Source: Gemmatimonadota bacterium (GTDB lineage Bacteria > Latescibacterota > UBA2968 > UBA8231). Taken from it: DNA of 64,000 bases. Numbering within the stretch: position 1 is the stretch's first letter; each line of letters begins with the position of its first letter. A program made the position numbers and the translations under genes. Below, piece after piece: positions 32,837-42,511 of this stretch. The notes below the pieces were generated by a model that saw nothing but the letters and a program-made list of their open reading frames with translations, made no database searches and was not told the DNA's origin. The DNA is taken from the NCBI GenBank assembly GCA_018660835.1, contig JABJJN010000080.1, positions 1 through 64,000 on the forward strand, given 5' to 3'.

Positions 32837-34291
32837 ATGACGACCGCGCCCCGAGCGGTGTTGTACTGCTCTTCAGTATGTCTGCTGTTGGCCACTCTAC
32901 CGGTTGACGCCGACTCCTTCGTATTCTCCGACCGCACCTACACCCACAGTGGCCACGGCCGACTCCATTCGAACTGGGATTTTGTTACGAATGTTCTGAC
33001 GAAGGCGGAGGCACCGAAAAATTGGGAGACACCCATCAACTACAAAGACGGGTCCTTCGAATTCAGGGTGGAGGTTTTGGAGATGGAGGAGATCGAGCAG
33101 TCGATGGTAATCTCCTTCGGTTGGATCAATTCACCCTTCGATCCGCAGAGAAAACATACCAGTGGTGGTGGCATTTATTTCTCGAAACCGGGCCTCTACG
33201 AGACCACGGGTCGTATTCAGCAGATTTCGAAGTATCGTGGGGACAATGGTGCGTTGACGACACAGTGGGACTGGAGCAGTGCCTATTCCAAGCATTCCGT
33301 ATTCACCATCATCAATCCGCAGGCCAACCCAAGTGCCGCGGGGTTTCCATTCAAGATCCATATTACGGTGAGGATATTCTCTGCCGACGGACTCGTGCCT
33401 GAGAAACCTGGAGAGTTGACGGCGGCCGTCGTCAGCTCAGACCGCATTGATCTGCTTTGGACCGACAGCAGCGACAACGAAGATGCCTTCAAGATCGACC
33501 GCTACCGGGGCGGCGGCTGGGAGAGAATCGCCGAGGTCGAGGCAGGGACCACCCACTTCAGCGATACTGGTTTGTCACCGGGCAAGGTCTACTCCTATCG
33601 AGTCCGGGCATACAATGCGCAAGAAGGCAATTCGTTTCCGTCAGGGGCCGCGTCAGGTCGAACGATGCGGTTGCCGCCGGCGTTGCCGAGCGACCTGACC
33701 GCTGAGCCGACAGAGGCGGGTGGCCTTCGCCTGCACTGGCGCGACAACAGTGACAACGAGACACATTTCGAGATCGGACGCAGCACGAATGGCGTCGATT
33801 TCGCCGACGAGATCACGGTCCCGGCAAACGAGACCACCTACGTCGACAGCGATCTGGTATCGGGAGTGACGTATCACTACCGGATCCGCTCCGTCGGTCA
33901 GCAGTCGGCGGAAACGACCTACACAGACCCGATCCGCATCACGTGGGGGGGCCACGTTGCCACCGCCATCGACGGCGAAACCACAGGAAGCGAGTTGTCC
34001 TACGCGCTGCTTGGGAATTTTCCCAATCCCTTCAACGCCCACACGACCATTCGCTTTTCTCTACCTGTGGCCGGACACGTCACGCTGCGGATCTACGATA
34101 CGACCGGGGCCGTTGTGCGTGAACTGACTGCTCCATCCTCGGCGGTCGGAGGGCAACACGAAATCAGTTGGGACGGCCGCGGGGCCCGTGGCCAATCACT
34201 GGCCAGTGGCGTCTATCTGTATCGCCTGCGAGTTGAGACGCTTCGATCAGCCAACCAGGAACTGACGGGCAAACTACTGCTGCTTCAATAA
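32837..34291 (+). CDS. Secreted fibronectin-III protein with FlgD-like C-terminal domain
   Basis: This 484-residue protein has a signal peptide (core VLYCSSVCLLLATLPVDA), an N-terminal unknown beta domain (30-220), two fibronectin-III domains (about 222-315 and 318-410, with WTDSSDNEDAFKIDR and WRDNSDNETHFEIGR) and a C-terminal FlgD-like/T9SS-type tail (NFPNPFNAHTTIRF, SWDGRGARGQSLASGVYLY). Such tails direct or anchor extracellular proteins in FCB-type bacteria. ATG 32837 follows GAG with 6 bases spacing; ATG 32831 and 32807 are also in frame. It is 46 bases after the aldolase gene and is probably read from that operon. Confidence 0.82.
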   Translation: MTTAPRAVLYCSSVCLLLATLPVDADSFVFSDRTYTHSGHGRLHSNWDFVTNVLTKAEAPKNWETPINYKDGSFEFRVEVLEMEEIEQSMVISFGWINSPFDPQRKHTSGGGIYFSKPGLYETTGRIQQISKYRGDNGALTTQWDWSSAYSKHSVFTIINPQANPSAAGFPFKIHITVRIFSADGLVPEKPGELTAAVVSSDRIDLLWTDSSDNEDAFKIDRYRGGGWERIAEVEAGTTHFSDTGLSPGKVYSYRVRAYNAQEGNSFPSGAASGRTMRLPPALPSDLTAEPTEAGGLRLHWRDNSDNETHFEIGRSTNGVDFADEITVPANETTYVDSDLVSGVTYHYRIRSVGQQSAETTYTDPIRITWGGHVATAIDGETTGSELSYALLGNFPNPFNAHTTIRFSLPVAGHVTLRIYDTTGAVVRELTAPSSAVGGQHEISWDGRGARGQSLASGVYLYRLRVETLRSANQELTGKLLLLQ

Positions 34292-34375
34292 CCCACCTTC
34301 AGGCCAACGGCGATCGGCAGACTGGGCCGGCGACACCGAACAATCCGTCACACACAACGCGGCCACCCGCTCGGC

Positions 34376-36448
34376 TTAGCGCACCAGAAGCAGGCGACGG
34401 CTTTGGACCTGATCTTGCGTCCGAAGAAGATAGACGTATACACCGCTGGCCAAATCCTGCGCCAACGCATCGCGACCATCCCACTGCACCGTGTGAGTAC
34501 CTGTTGGATGATACCCGCGTGTAAGGGTGGTCACCTTCTGTCCCACTAAATTGTAGATGGAAAGATCCACGTCGCCATCCTGCGGCAGGTTGAATCGCAG
34601 GGTCGTCCCACCGTTGAACGGATTGGGAAAGTTCTGTTGCAGCAGAAATCCACTCGGTGCAACGCCAACCGGGTCTTGTTCGATCGACGTTGGGACATCG
34701 GCGGCAACGACCATCCGGATATCGTCGACCAGCAGACTGCCATCCAGCCGACCTTCCAGGCCTAGCGATTCAACCCAGGGAAATCGGAGGGAGAGCGCCG
34801 TCAGTGGTACCTCGATGCTCTGCCAACCCTGTCCGGTAGCGGCAAAGCCGAATGCCCCCTGACCATCTTTGAGCAGATCCACCTTACGATCATTGACCTG
34901 CAACTTGAGCCAGTTAAACTCGTTCAGATTCTGGCCGTCCACATTCACCGCCAGGTGCAGTGTGCGATAACCTGTGAGGGGCACGGGGCCAGTGGCAGAA
35001 GTCGCTTCCAGAAGCGAGAAGAAACTGCGCGAAGGTTTGATCGCCAGCGCCGTGCTGCCAGAATATGCGTTGGTGCTCTCTTGCAGATCTGCGTCGAAGG
35101 GGACTTTCAGAGTCCACGTGGGAGACACTTCATCTGCATAGATGGGCAAATCGATCACGGGTCCGGCAGGCGGTAGCGTATCGAGATCTGTGTAGCGTAC
35201 CAACAACGCAATGCCCGGCCATAATACCTCGATACCATGATGGTTCGTCGCATCCATCGTAAAAAGTGAATTGGTACCACTCCGAATGGCATCGAGAGGA
35301 ACAGGGATTTCGTCGTAGCTGTAGTTGTGGTCCCTTCCCGGTCCTGCGGACACCCTGATCCCATTGAGACCGACGGCGTTGGCACTAGCGCCATTCCAGG
35401 TGGTGAGCACCATGCGCGCTTCCTCGGCCCGCGCCAGATCATCGCCCACGAACACCTTGGACCTGTGAGTTGCTCCCGTTCGGGTCTGCCACCTGGGGGG
35501 CACGTTGAAGGGCTTGTAGAGCTTGACGGACGTACCGGGGCGTTCGAGACCGATGCCTGCCACGGCAGGTGTGATGTAGGTGAGTCCCGTCTCGTCTTTG
35601 ATGCGGGCCATGATCTGCATCGGCTGATCCTGGTCCGGTACCCACGTTGTGTGCCAATTCACGGCATAAGGTGATGTCGTCGCAGTTCCGAGGTGGTTCT
35701 GAATGCGGCCTGCAGCGTATCGATAGTGCCACTGCCGAAAGATACCATTGCCCTCGTAGTCGAAGTCTTCGTAGAGACCGATGAAGTCCACCTCAGCAAT
35801 GTCCCCATTCGGACTCGACGCCTCGGCGGCGAGCATCACGGAATCGGCGATGGTGCTCCCCGCCAGGGGAGCGATGACACGCCCCGTCGGATGCGGCCTG
35901 GACGCGTCATAGTAGATGCGGAAGGTGATACCGTGTACCCCCCACTGCCCCCAACCGAAGTTGAAGCATGTCTGACCACTGCTGGTGAACTCCAGCGTGT
36001 TGATCCCCTCGTGCAGTTGCTCTATCGGTACCGGCACCGAGGGATAGATGAATTGCTGATAACACTCAGGACTCTGATGCTCCGCACGGCCTGAATCACC
36101 AGGGATGGCCTCCGGATCGGGAATCGAAATCCAGGACCCGCCATTCACCCGCAAGCGCTTGTTGCTCGTGCCGGCGTGTCCTCCCCACATCTCGAGATAG
36201 ATCTCCGCACGCACGGCGCCTTGCAGGTCTTCGATCAATTTTCGATTGAGCGTATTGGGGAACGCTTTGGCTCCGGACGCGGTCGCATTCGGATCGGTGA
36301 CGCGCTGCCACGTATAGATCTGCATGGGCCACTCGCGGAAGATGTCCCCGGGCCCAGGGTCCGCATACACAGCGGCGGCGCCACTCAGAATGGTCAGGAT
36401 GCACCAAGTCAGAATGTGATGGCTCAGTATGCGGTGGAAACATCCCAT
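34376..36448 (-). CDS. Secreted multidomain protein with FlgD-like C-terminal domain
   Basis: This 690-residue protein has a signal peptide (ILTWCILTILSGAAAVYA) and a long beta-rich body. One module resembles a carbohydrate-binding or Ig-like domain (RVIAPLAGSTIADSVMLAAEA), and a later one (430-590) resembles a CBM-like jelly roll ending in GSLLVDDIRMVV. The final 85 residues are the FlgD-like tail (NFPNPFNGGTTLRF, QWDGRDALAQDLASGVYVY). No catalytic domain is recognised. It converges with the FN3 protein across 84 bases and lies 36 bases downstream of the dpp-type ATPase, so it may be the last gene of that operon. Confidence 0.8.
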   Translation of the reverse strand: MGCFHRILSHHILTWCILTILSGAAAVYADPGPGDIFREWPMQIYTWQRVTDPNATASGAKAFPNTLNRKLIEDLQGAVRAEIYLEMWGGHAGTSNKRLRVNGGSWISIPDPEAIPGDSGRAEHQSPECYQQFIYPSVPVPIEQLHEGINTLEFTSSGQTCFNFGWGQWGVHGITFRIYYDASRPHPTGRVIAPLAGSTIADSVMLAAEASSPNGDIAEVDFIGLYEDFDYEGNGIFRQWHYRYAAGRIQNHLGTATTSPYAVNWHTTWVPDQDQPMQIMARIKDETGLTYITPAVAGIGLERPGTSVKLYKPFNVPPRWQTRTGATHRSKVFVGDDLARAEEARMVLTTWNGASANAVGLNGIRVSAGPGRDHNYSYDEIPVPLDAIRSGTNSLFTMDATNHHGIEVLWPGIALLVRYTDLDTLPPAGPVIDLPIYADEVSPTWTLKVPFDADLQESTNAYSGSTALAIKPSRSFFSLLEATSATGPVPLTGYRTLHLAVNVDGQNLNEFNWLKLQVNDRKVDLLKDGQGAFGFAATGQGWQSIEVPLTALSLRFPWVESLGLEGRLDGSLLVDDIRMVVAADVPTSIEQDPVGVAPSGFLLQQNFPNPFNGGTTLRFNLPQDGDVDLSIYNLVGQKVTTLTRGYHPTGTHTVQWDGRDALAQDLASGVYVYLLRTQDQVQSRRLLLVR

Positions 36449-36484
36449 GGAGGCGGTCCGGTGAAAGCGGATGAGGCACCTACC

Positions 36485-37489
36485 CTAACGATGTGCACCT
36501 ACGTCGTCTTCCACAAGGTGACAGCGAACCTGTCTGCCGTCCTCCAGCGTACGCATGGCCGGCTCCACGTCAAAGCAACGGGCCTCAGCCAGGGGGCAGC
36601 GACCACTGAACTTGCAGCCTGCCGGTGAATCGGCCGGATTTGGCGTGTCCCCTGCCAGGATCTGCCGATCACTCGTGGCTGTGGGATCTGCCACGGGAAT
36701 CGCCGACAGCAGTGATTTTGTATAGGGGTGACGGGGATCGGCGAAAAGACGTTGGCTCTCCTCCAACTCCATGATCTGCCCGAGATACATCACCGCAATT
36801 CGATCGCAGATCCGCTCAAGCACACTCAAGTCATGGGCGACGATCAGATAGGTCATGCCCAACTCCTGCTGCAAATCAAGCAGCAGATTGAGAATCTGCG
36901 CCTGCACGGACACGTCGAGGGCTGACACCGGTTCGTCGAGCATGAGCAGTTGCGGTTCCAGGGCGAGGGCCCGCGCGATGCCGATTCGCTGCCGCTGTCC
37001 GCCACTGAAAGCATGGGGATAACGATTCATGTGTGAAGCGTTGAGACCGACACGTATCAGCAGCTCACCGACTCGATCAGATAACTCGCTCCCACGCCAC
37101 TGCCCGCGGATCACGAGTGGTTCGGCGACGATGTCCTTCACCGTCATGCGCGGATCCAGCGCCGAGAAGGGGTTCTGAAACACATATTGCATCTTCGAGC
37201 GCACCTGCTTCAATTCGTCGGCGTCGAGTTCGGTCACCATTTTCCAGGCGTCGCCGTCGTGAAACTCGACGGTCCCTGATGTCGGCTCGATGGCGCGCAT
37301 GATGCTGCGGATCGTCGTGGTCTTGCCACATCCACTCTCGCCGGCCAATCCCAGAATTTCACCGCGATGGACGTCGAGGTTGACACCGTCCACGGCCTTG
37401 ACCCAACCCACGGGGCGGCGGATCAGCCCACGCAGGACGGGGAAATACGTCTTCAGGTCGCGCACCCGCAGGATTACATCATCCGCCAT
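36485..37489 (-). CDS. Second oligopeptide-type ABC ATP-binding protein (DppF-like)
   Basis: This 334-residue ATPase has Walker A GESGCGKT, signature FSGGQRQR, Walker B LMLDEPVSALD and switch IVAHDLS. The Cys-rich tail is CKFSGRCPLAEARC. An extra hydrophobic or basic stretch after the N-terminal strand (YFPVLRGLIRRPVGWVKAV) is standard for DppF. The start at 37489 lies inside the preceding ATPase gene (11-base overlap). It closes the importer operon that runs from 45524 down. Confidence 0.94.
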   Translation of the reverse strand: MADDVILRVRDLKTYFPVLRGLIRRPVGWVKAVDGVNLDVHRGEILGLAGESGCGKTTTIRSIMRAIEPTSGTVEFHDGDAWKMVTELDADELKQVRSKMQYVFQNPFSALDPRMTVKDIVAEPLVIRGQWRGSELSDRVGELLIRVGLNASHMNRYPHAFSGGQRQRIGIARALALEPQLLMLDEPVSALDVSVQAQILNLLLDLQQELGMTYLIVAHDLSVLERICDRIAVMYLGQIMELEESQRLFADPRHPYTKSLLSAIPVADPTATSDRQILAGDTPNPADSPAGCKFSGRCPLAEARCFDVEPAMRTLEDGRQVRCHLVEDDVGAHR

Positions 37490-38507
37490 GATTCGCCATG
37501 TCTGTGCGGTAACAGCGTGCGTGATGGCCTTCACCGAGTTGCACAGCCTCTACGGGTCCGGCCCGATCGCACAGATTCGCCTCGAATTGATCGCAGCGCG
37601 GACCGAAGGCACAGCCCTGTGGTACCTGACGAGGGTCCGGCACGGTGCCACGAATCGCCGGAAAACGTTCCTTGTGCTGCTGCCCGGGACGTGGGATGCT
37701 GTGTAGCAGTCCCTGTGTGTATGGATGAGACGGGCGTTGAAAGATGTCGAGCACTGATGCCTCTTCCACGACCCGACCCATATACATCACATTGACACGC
37801 TCGCAGAAGCCGGCGACGACGGCCAGATCGTGAGTAATGAGCAATACAGCCAGATTCATGGTTTCGCGCAGCTCTTGTAGCAGGTCCATGATCTGTGCCT
37901 GAATCGTCACATCCAACGCCGTCGTCGGTTCATCGGCGATCACCAACGTCGGTTCGCAGGCGAGGGCCATGGCAATCATGACGCGCTGCAGCTGTCCTCC
38001 TGAGAGATTGTGCGGATACTGTTTGGCTGCCCGTGCTGGTTCAGGGATTCCGACGCGTTGGAGCATATCCTCTGCTTCCGCGTGGGCTTGCTTTCGACTC
38101 TTGTCCTGATGCAGCCAAATTACCTCAGCGACCTGGTGCCCGACGGTAAACACCGGCGACAAGGAGCTCATGGGCTCCTGAAAGATCATGGCAATGTCGT
38201 TGCCGCGGATATGCTGCATCTGTTCACTTCCGGGATCCACCTGTGCCAGATCCACCGGGGCGCCCCCCGCCGTGCCGTAAAACTTGATCGATCCGGATAG
38301 ACGGGCGGGTGGCTCTCGCAGCAATCGCAGGACACTCATCGCCGTCACGCTCTTGCCCGAACCGCTTTCTCCTACCAGTCCCACGGCTTCACCGCGCCGT
38401 ACAATCAGATCCACACCTCGCAGCACCTGGACGTCCCCCTCCAGTGTGCCAAACTCCACCTGCAAGTCCTCAATCTCAAGGACCGTGTCTGACGGGGTGG
38501 CGGTCAT
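37479..38507 (-). CDS. Second oligopeptide-type ABC ATP-binding protein (DppD-like)
   Basis: This 342-residue ATPase has Walker A GESGSGKS, signature LSGGQLQR, Walker B VIADEPTTALD and switch LITHDLA. The C-terminal PQGCAFGPRCDQFEANLC segment is the family Cys cluster. The ATG at 38507 gives 7 bases to the upstream permease stop; an in-frame ATG at 38540 would overlap that gene and lacks a ribosome site. It forms a heterodimer with the following DppF-like protein. Confidence 0.94.
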   Translation of the reverse strand: MTATPSDTVLEIEDLQVEFGTLEGDVQVLRGVDLIVRRGEAVGLVGESGSGKSVTAMSVLRLLREPPARLSGSIKFYGTAGGAPVDLAQVDPGSEQMQHIRGNDIAMIFQEPMSSLSPVFTVGHQVAEVIWLHQDKSRKQAHAEAEDMLQRVGIPEPARAAKQYPHNLSGGQLQRVMIAMALACEPTLVIADEPTTALDVTIQAQIMDLLQELRETMNLAVLLITHDLAVVAGFCERVNVMYMGRVVEEASVLDIFQRPSHPYTQGLLHSIPRPGQQHKERFPAIRGTVPDPRQVPQGCAFGPRCDQFEANLCDRAGPVEAVQLGEGHHARCYRTDMANHGG

Positions 38508-38514
38508 GGGTTCT

Positions 38515-39609
38515 TCAATCTGTGTAGGGATCTGCAGCATCGCGGAAGGCGTCGCCGAGAAAGTTGAAGGACAACACGGTGATCACGATGAACAGCGCTG
38601 GCAACAATAGCCATTGATGGAAGTACAGAGTTGTCAGATTTCGGCCCTCCTGTAACAACACACCCCAACTCGTCATCGGTGCGCGAATACCCAGATTGAG
38701 GAAGGAAAGCGCACTCTCTGCGAGGATCATCGTGGGCACGGCAATCGTGGCGACAACGATGATCTCCCCAAGCACACCCGGAATCAGATGACGAAAGATG
38801 ACACGTTTGTGACTGGCTCCCATCAGCTGCGCCGCCATGACGAACTCTTCGCTGCGCAGGGACAACACCTTGCCACGAACGATGCGGGCTAACGACGTCC
38901 ATCCGAGAAGTGACAGGATAAGGGTGATCATGAAATAGCTGGTGATCTGGTCGACATCAGGTGGAATCGCCGCCGAGAGCGCCATCCACAACGGGATCTG
39001 CGGAAAGGCACGTAACATCTCTATCGTGCGCTGCGTGAGTTCGTCGACCCAGCCACCGAAGTAACCGGAGGTCACACCGAGCACGGCGCCAAGTATGACA
39101 CTGATCGTCACGCCTATGAGACCGATCGTCAGTGAGATGCGCGCCCCGTAGAGGATGCGTGACAACAGATCGCGGCCCTGCCGATCCGTACCAAAGAGGA
39201 ATAACCCGTCCTCTGCTGCAGAGTCGATGCCGAACAGGTGCAGATCGGTCTCGAAGCCCAGAAAGCTGTGCGAATCGCCCGTGGCAAACAGTTGCAGCGT
39301 GTAGCGGACCTCTGGATCGTGTGTAAACAGGGTCCGCCCGGTGTGATCTACATGTTCCTTCAATCCATAGGCGAAAGGCAGGTGCAAACCATCGCTGGCG
39401 AACAGGTGCAGCCCCTGGGGTGGCACGTAGGGACGCCGGGCGAAACGGTGGTCTGGACCGTAGGGGGCCAGGAAACCACTGAACACCGTCATCAGATACA
39501 TCAGTGCCAGGATCACGCCGGACACGAGAGCCACCCGGTTTTGACGGAACTTGATCCACGCGAGCTGCCATTGGCCCGCTGTGGACAGCGTGTCGTTGAT
39601 CTCACTCAA
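38515..39609 (-). CDS. Second oligopeptide-type ABC permease (DppC-like) with long periplasmic insert
   Basis: This 364-residue permease uses a TTG start at 39609 that overlaps the DppB-like stop by 8 bases; no later ATG keeps the first helix. Helix 1 (about 25-50) is followed by a roughly 90-residue insert before the conserved GTDRQGRDLLSRI entry motif. The insert repeats short aromatic/Gly units (LHLFASDG, LQLFATGD, LHLFGIDS, LFLFGTDR). The EAA-like loop is SEEFVMAAQLMGASHKRVI. Long inserts at this place occur in DppC relatives that move sugars or antibiotics, so the insert may contact the binding protein. Confidence 0.9.
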   Translation of the reverse strand: MSEINDTLSTAGQWQLAWIKFRQNRVALVSGVILALMYLMTVFSGFLAPYGPDHRFARRPYVPPQGLHLFASDGLHLPFAYGLKEHVDHTGRTLFTHDPEVRYTLQLFATGDSHSFLGFETDLHLFGIDSAAEDGLFLFGTDRQGRDLLSRILYGARISLTIGLIGVTISVILGAVLGVTSGYFGGWVDELTQRTIEMLRAFPQIPLWMALSAAIPPDVDQITSYFMITLILSLLGWTSLARIVRGKVLSLRSEEFVMAAQLMGASHKRVIFRHLIPGVLGEIIVVATIAVPTMILAESALSFLNLGIRAPMTSWGVLLQEGRNLTTLYFHQWLLLPALFIVITVLSFNFLGDAFRDAADPYTD

Positions 39610-40585
39610 GGCGAATTCTCGGATCGACGAGAGCCAGCAGGATATCGGCAAGCAGGTTACCGAGGAGCAACAAGACAGCCAGCAACATGAGGAAGGTGCC
39701 CGCCAGATACATGTCCTGCGTTTCCAGCGCCCGGTAGAAGAGAGGTCCCGTCGTCGGCAGACCGAGTACGATGGCGACGATGATCGATCCGGATACAAGC
39801 TGCGGAATCTGCATACCCATAATACTGATCATTGGATTGATGGCGACGCGCACAGCGTATTTGTAGATCACCCAGCGCTCCGCCAGCCCTTTGGCGCGCG
39901 CTGTCGTGATGTAAGCTCGGTCGAGAACGTCGAGCATGCTCGTTCGCATGAGACGCATCATGGTTGCGGTACCGGCGGCGCCGATGACGACGACAGGCAC
40001 CCACAGGTGGCCCAGCAGATCCCACACTTTCGCCAGACTCCACGCGGCGTACTTGTATTCCTGCGAGAACAGACCACCCGCACTGCCCCCAAACCAGAAG
40101 ACGGAGGCATACATCGCGATCAAGGCGATGACGAAGTTGGGAATACACAGACCGATGAAGGCGACGAAGGTCAGACTGTAGTCGCTCCACGACAGCCGAT
40201 TGCGTGCAGAATAGATGCCGATGGGGATCGCCACGACCCACATGAAAACGAGCGAACCGAGGGACATGACGAAGGTGAGCCCCAGACGTTCACCGATCAG
40301 ATCGGCCACGGGACGTCGCCACTCGAAGGAGTAACCGAAGTCGCCTTGCACACAGCCACCGATCCAGAACAGATACTGCTTCCACAGTGGCTTATCGAGG
40401 TGATACTGTTTGCGCAGTGCGTCAAAGGCCTGCTGATCAGCACGCGATTCACTCTCTGCCAACTGCGCCTGCAGGGAATCGAAAAAGTCACCCGGTGGCA
40501 GTTGAATGATGATGAAGGTCATGATCGAAATCACGATCAGTGTCGGAATCAATCGCAGCAATCGTCGGACGATGTAGGTCAGCAT
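39602..40585 (-). CDS. Second oligopeptide-type ABC permease (DppB-like)
   Basis: This 327-residue protein begins with a typical first helix (YIVRRLLRLIPTLIVISIMTF), then a periplasmic loop with YHLDKPLWKQYLFW, then five helices. Its EAA-like loop is DRAYITTARAKGLAERWVIY. It starts 15 bases after the binding-protein gene and overlaps the DppC-like start by 8 bases. It forms the channel with that subunit. The long antisense frame across this region is composition-driven and was not called. Confidence 0.94.
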   Translation of the reverse strand: MLTYIVRRLLRLIPTLIVISIMTFIIIQLPPGDFFDSLQAQLAESESRADQQAFDALRKQYHLDKPLWKQYLFWIGGCVQGDFGYSFEWRRPVADLIGERLGLTFVMSLGSLVFMWVVAIPIGIYSARNRLSWSDYSLTFVAFIGLCIPNFVIALIAMYASVFWFGGSAGGLFSQEYKYAAWSLAKVWDLLGHLWVPVVVIGAAGTATMMRLMRTSMLDVLDRAYITTARAKGLAERWVIYKYAVRVAINPMISIMGMQIPQLVSGSIIVAIVLGLPTTGPLFYRALETQDMYLAGTFLMLLAVLLLLGNLLADILLALVDPRIRLE

Positions 40586-40600
40586 GGCTTGCTCATTTCC

Positions 40601-42511
40601 TCAGCGTCCATCCATCGTGGTCAGAGCGCGCGCACTCTTGCTGTAAAATGTTTCCGGATTGAGATAGCCAGGTGTCATCGCCACCCAGGACGCCACACCA
40701 CGTTCCGACACATTGCCAAAGTCGTTGCTCACGACACCAATCGACGTCGCCTGCGACACCAGCGGAATCACCCAGAGATTCTCAGCGTGGTTGCGCATGA
40801 CCTCTTGCCACAGGCGCTTGCGCTCGTCAGCATCCACCGTCACCGACAGAATCGCCTGCAATTGCTGCAGACGCTTTACCTCGGGCGGTGGCTCGATCCC
40901 TCGCTCACCACCACTCAGATGCCAACGCGCCCAGTGGTGTCCCCACTCACACCACAGGCTGGTGGAAAACCAACGCGCCGAACTCAGCAATGGGAAAGTC
41001 GCCTCGGCGCCCTGAACGCCGATCATATGCTCACCATTCTGCGCGACGCGCTGAAAATACAGCGTGCGCTCCTCAGGCTTGAGCGCCGTCTTGATTCCCA
41101 CCGCCTCCCACTGGGAGCGAACGATCTCGACAGCGTCCATGTCGGGTCCAACGACGGTGGCCAGTTCCATGATGAGACTCACCGTCTTGCCGTCGAGTCC
41201 GAGGCGGTAGCCATCGGCGTCTCGTTGATCCAGACCGATGGAATCCAACAAGGCTCTGGCCCGCTCCGGGTCGTAGACGGCATAGTTGGGCGCGTGGGTC
41301 AGTTCGACGTAATCCGGCGCTGAGGGATGCAACTTCATCGCCGTAATACGACCGGTGCCATCGTAACAAAGACGATTGATCAAATCACGATCGATGGCCA
41401 ACGATAGAGCAATACGAAACTCGCGCGTCATCAGCAGTTTCTCCAGTGCCGGGTCACCGGGGTACTGAAGATTGGGCATGATGGCGCGGATCCCCGCCGC
41501 CTCATAGGTGAGGATCGAATAATCCCGCTTCTCAGTGAAGGATCGTAGCAGCGGCAGATTTTCGCGCGTAAAATGTCGCTGTTGCATCTGCAGCATGCCC
41601 GTGACCGCACGAAAATTGATCATTTCCGTATTCAGGAAGATCTCCATGCGGATCTGATCCAGGTAGGGCAGTTGGTTGCCTTCCGGATCCACTTTCCAGT
41701 AGTAGGGATTGCGTTCCGCCAACAGATGGTTGCCAGGCTCCCACTCCTTTACCCGCCATGCGGACATGACCGGTCGCTCCGGATTGAAATCGTTGGCCGC
41801 CTGCTCAAACGTGGCATAGGTGGCCACATCGGCGGCGCCTGCCTGCGGCAGATAGGGTTCCAGGAAGTGGCGTGGCGCGAAAAAGCCGGAGCGCTCGAAC
41901 ACGAGGGGCCACTGATTTCCCTTGAAGGCCAGATACATCACGGCCAGCGGATATGGTTTCGAAAAGCGCAGATCTACGGTAAAGCTGTCCGCCTTGACCA
42001 CCTCCATGGGTGTGTCATCGGGTTTCCAGTAGGCTGGCAGAGACCCACTCAGATTGGCATCGTTGGCAATGTGATGCCACCAGAACAGGACGTCGTCGGC
42101 CGAAAAAGGAGCACCGTCCGACCAACGCAGACCTCGTCGCAGATGTAGCCGCAGGGTGCGATCGCTGTCCGTAAACTCCCACTCTCGCACCAACCCAGGG
42201 CCGACTTCGAGACCACCCGTCTCAGAGACCTGCCAACGCACCATCTGCTCATACACGAGACGGCTGTATGCATGAAAGTCACTGGAGCCCTTCATCATGC
42301 GGTGCCATGTACCGCCGTACCGGCCGATCTCGTGCACCGGTTCTACAATCATCGGCAGCGGTGGCAGTCGCTGTTCAAGGGGCGGTAGTTCACCTCGTTC
42401 CACGGCGGCTGCCAGCATGGGCGCCTGCTGGTATTCCAGTGCCGGCACCATGACAGGTACCATCACCAGGCCCAGGACAACGGCAGTGATGCAGGTTAGT
42501 CGATTACTCAC
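40601..42511 (-). CDS. Second oligopeptide-type ABC substrate-binding protein
   Basis: This 636-residue SBP_bac_5 protein has a cleavable signal peptide (LTCITAVVLGLVMVPVMVPA) rather than a lipobox. Family blocks include LRRGLRWSDGAPFSADDV and REFRIALSLAIDRDLIN. Length and the early RYGGTWHRM motif suit the larger binding proteins that take oligosaccharides or long peptides. The GTG start at 42511 directly abuts the stop of the leucine-rich-repeat lipoprotein gene, with a weak GGGA site, so translation is probably coupled. It is the first transporter gene of this operon. Confidence 0.92.
   Translation of the reverse strand: MSNRLTCITAVVLGLVMVPVMVPALEYQQAPMLAAAVERGELPPLEQRLPPLPMIVEPVHEIGRYGGTWHRMMKGSSDFHAYSRLVYEQMVRWQVSETGGLEVGPGLVREWEFTDSDRTLRLHLRRGLRWSDGAPFSADDVLFWWHHIANDANLSGSLPAYWKPDDTPMEVVKADSFTVDLRFSKPYPLAVMYLAFKGNQWPLVFERSGFFAPRHFLEPYLPQAGAADVATYATFEQAANDFNPERPVMSAWRVKEWEPGNHLLAERNPYYWKVDPEGNQLPYLDQIRMEIFLNTEMINFRAVTGMLQMQQRHFTRENLPLLRSFTEKRDYSILTYEAAGIRAIMPNLQYPGDPALEKLLMTREFRIALSLAIDRDLINRLCYDGTGRITAMKLHPSAPDYVELTHAPNYAVYDPERARALLDSIGLDQRDADGYRLGLDGKTVSLIMELATVVGPDMDAVEIVRSQWEAVGIKTALKPEERTLYFQRVAQNGEHMIGVQGAEATFPLLSSARWFSTSLWCEWGHHWARWHLSGGERGIEPPPEVKRLQQLQAILSVTVDADERKRLWQEVMRNHAENLWVIPLVSQATSIGVVSNDFGNVSERGVASWVAMTPGYLNPETFYSKSARALTTMDGR

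Noticed and set aside
39551-41323. 590-codon plus-strand frame opposite the second importer
   Set aside because: Composition rich in His, Gln, Arg and Asp is typical of the antisense of GC-rich genes; the minus-strand genes have clear family motifs.
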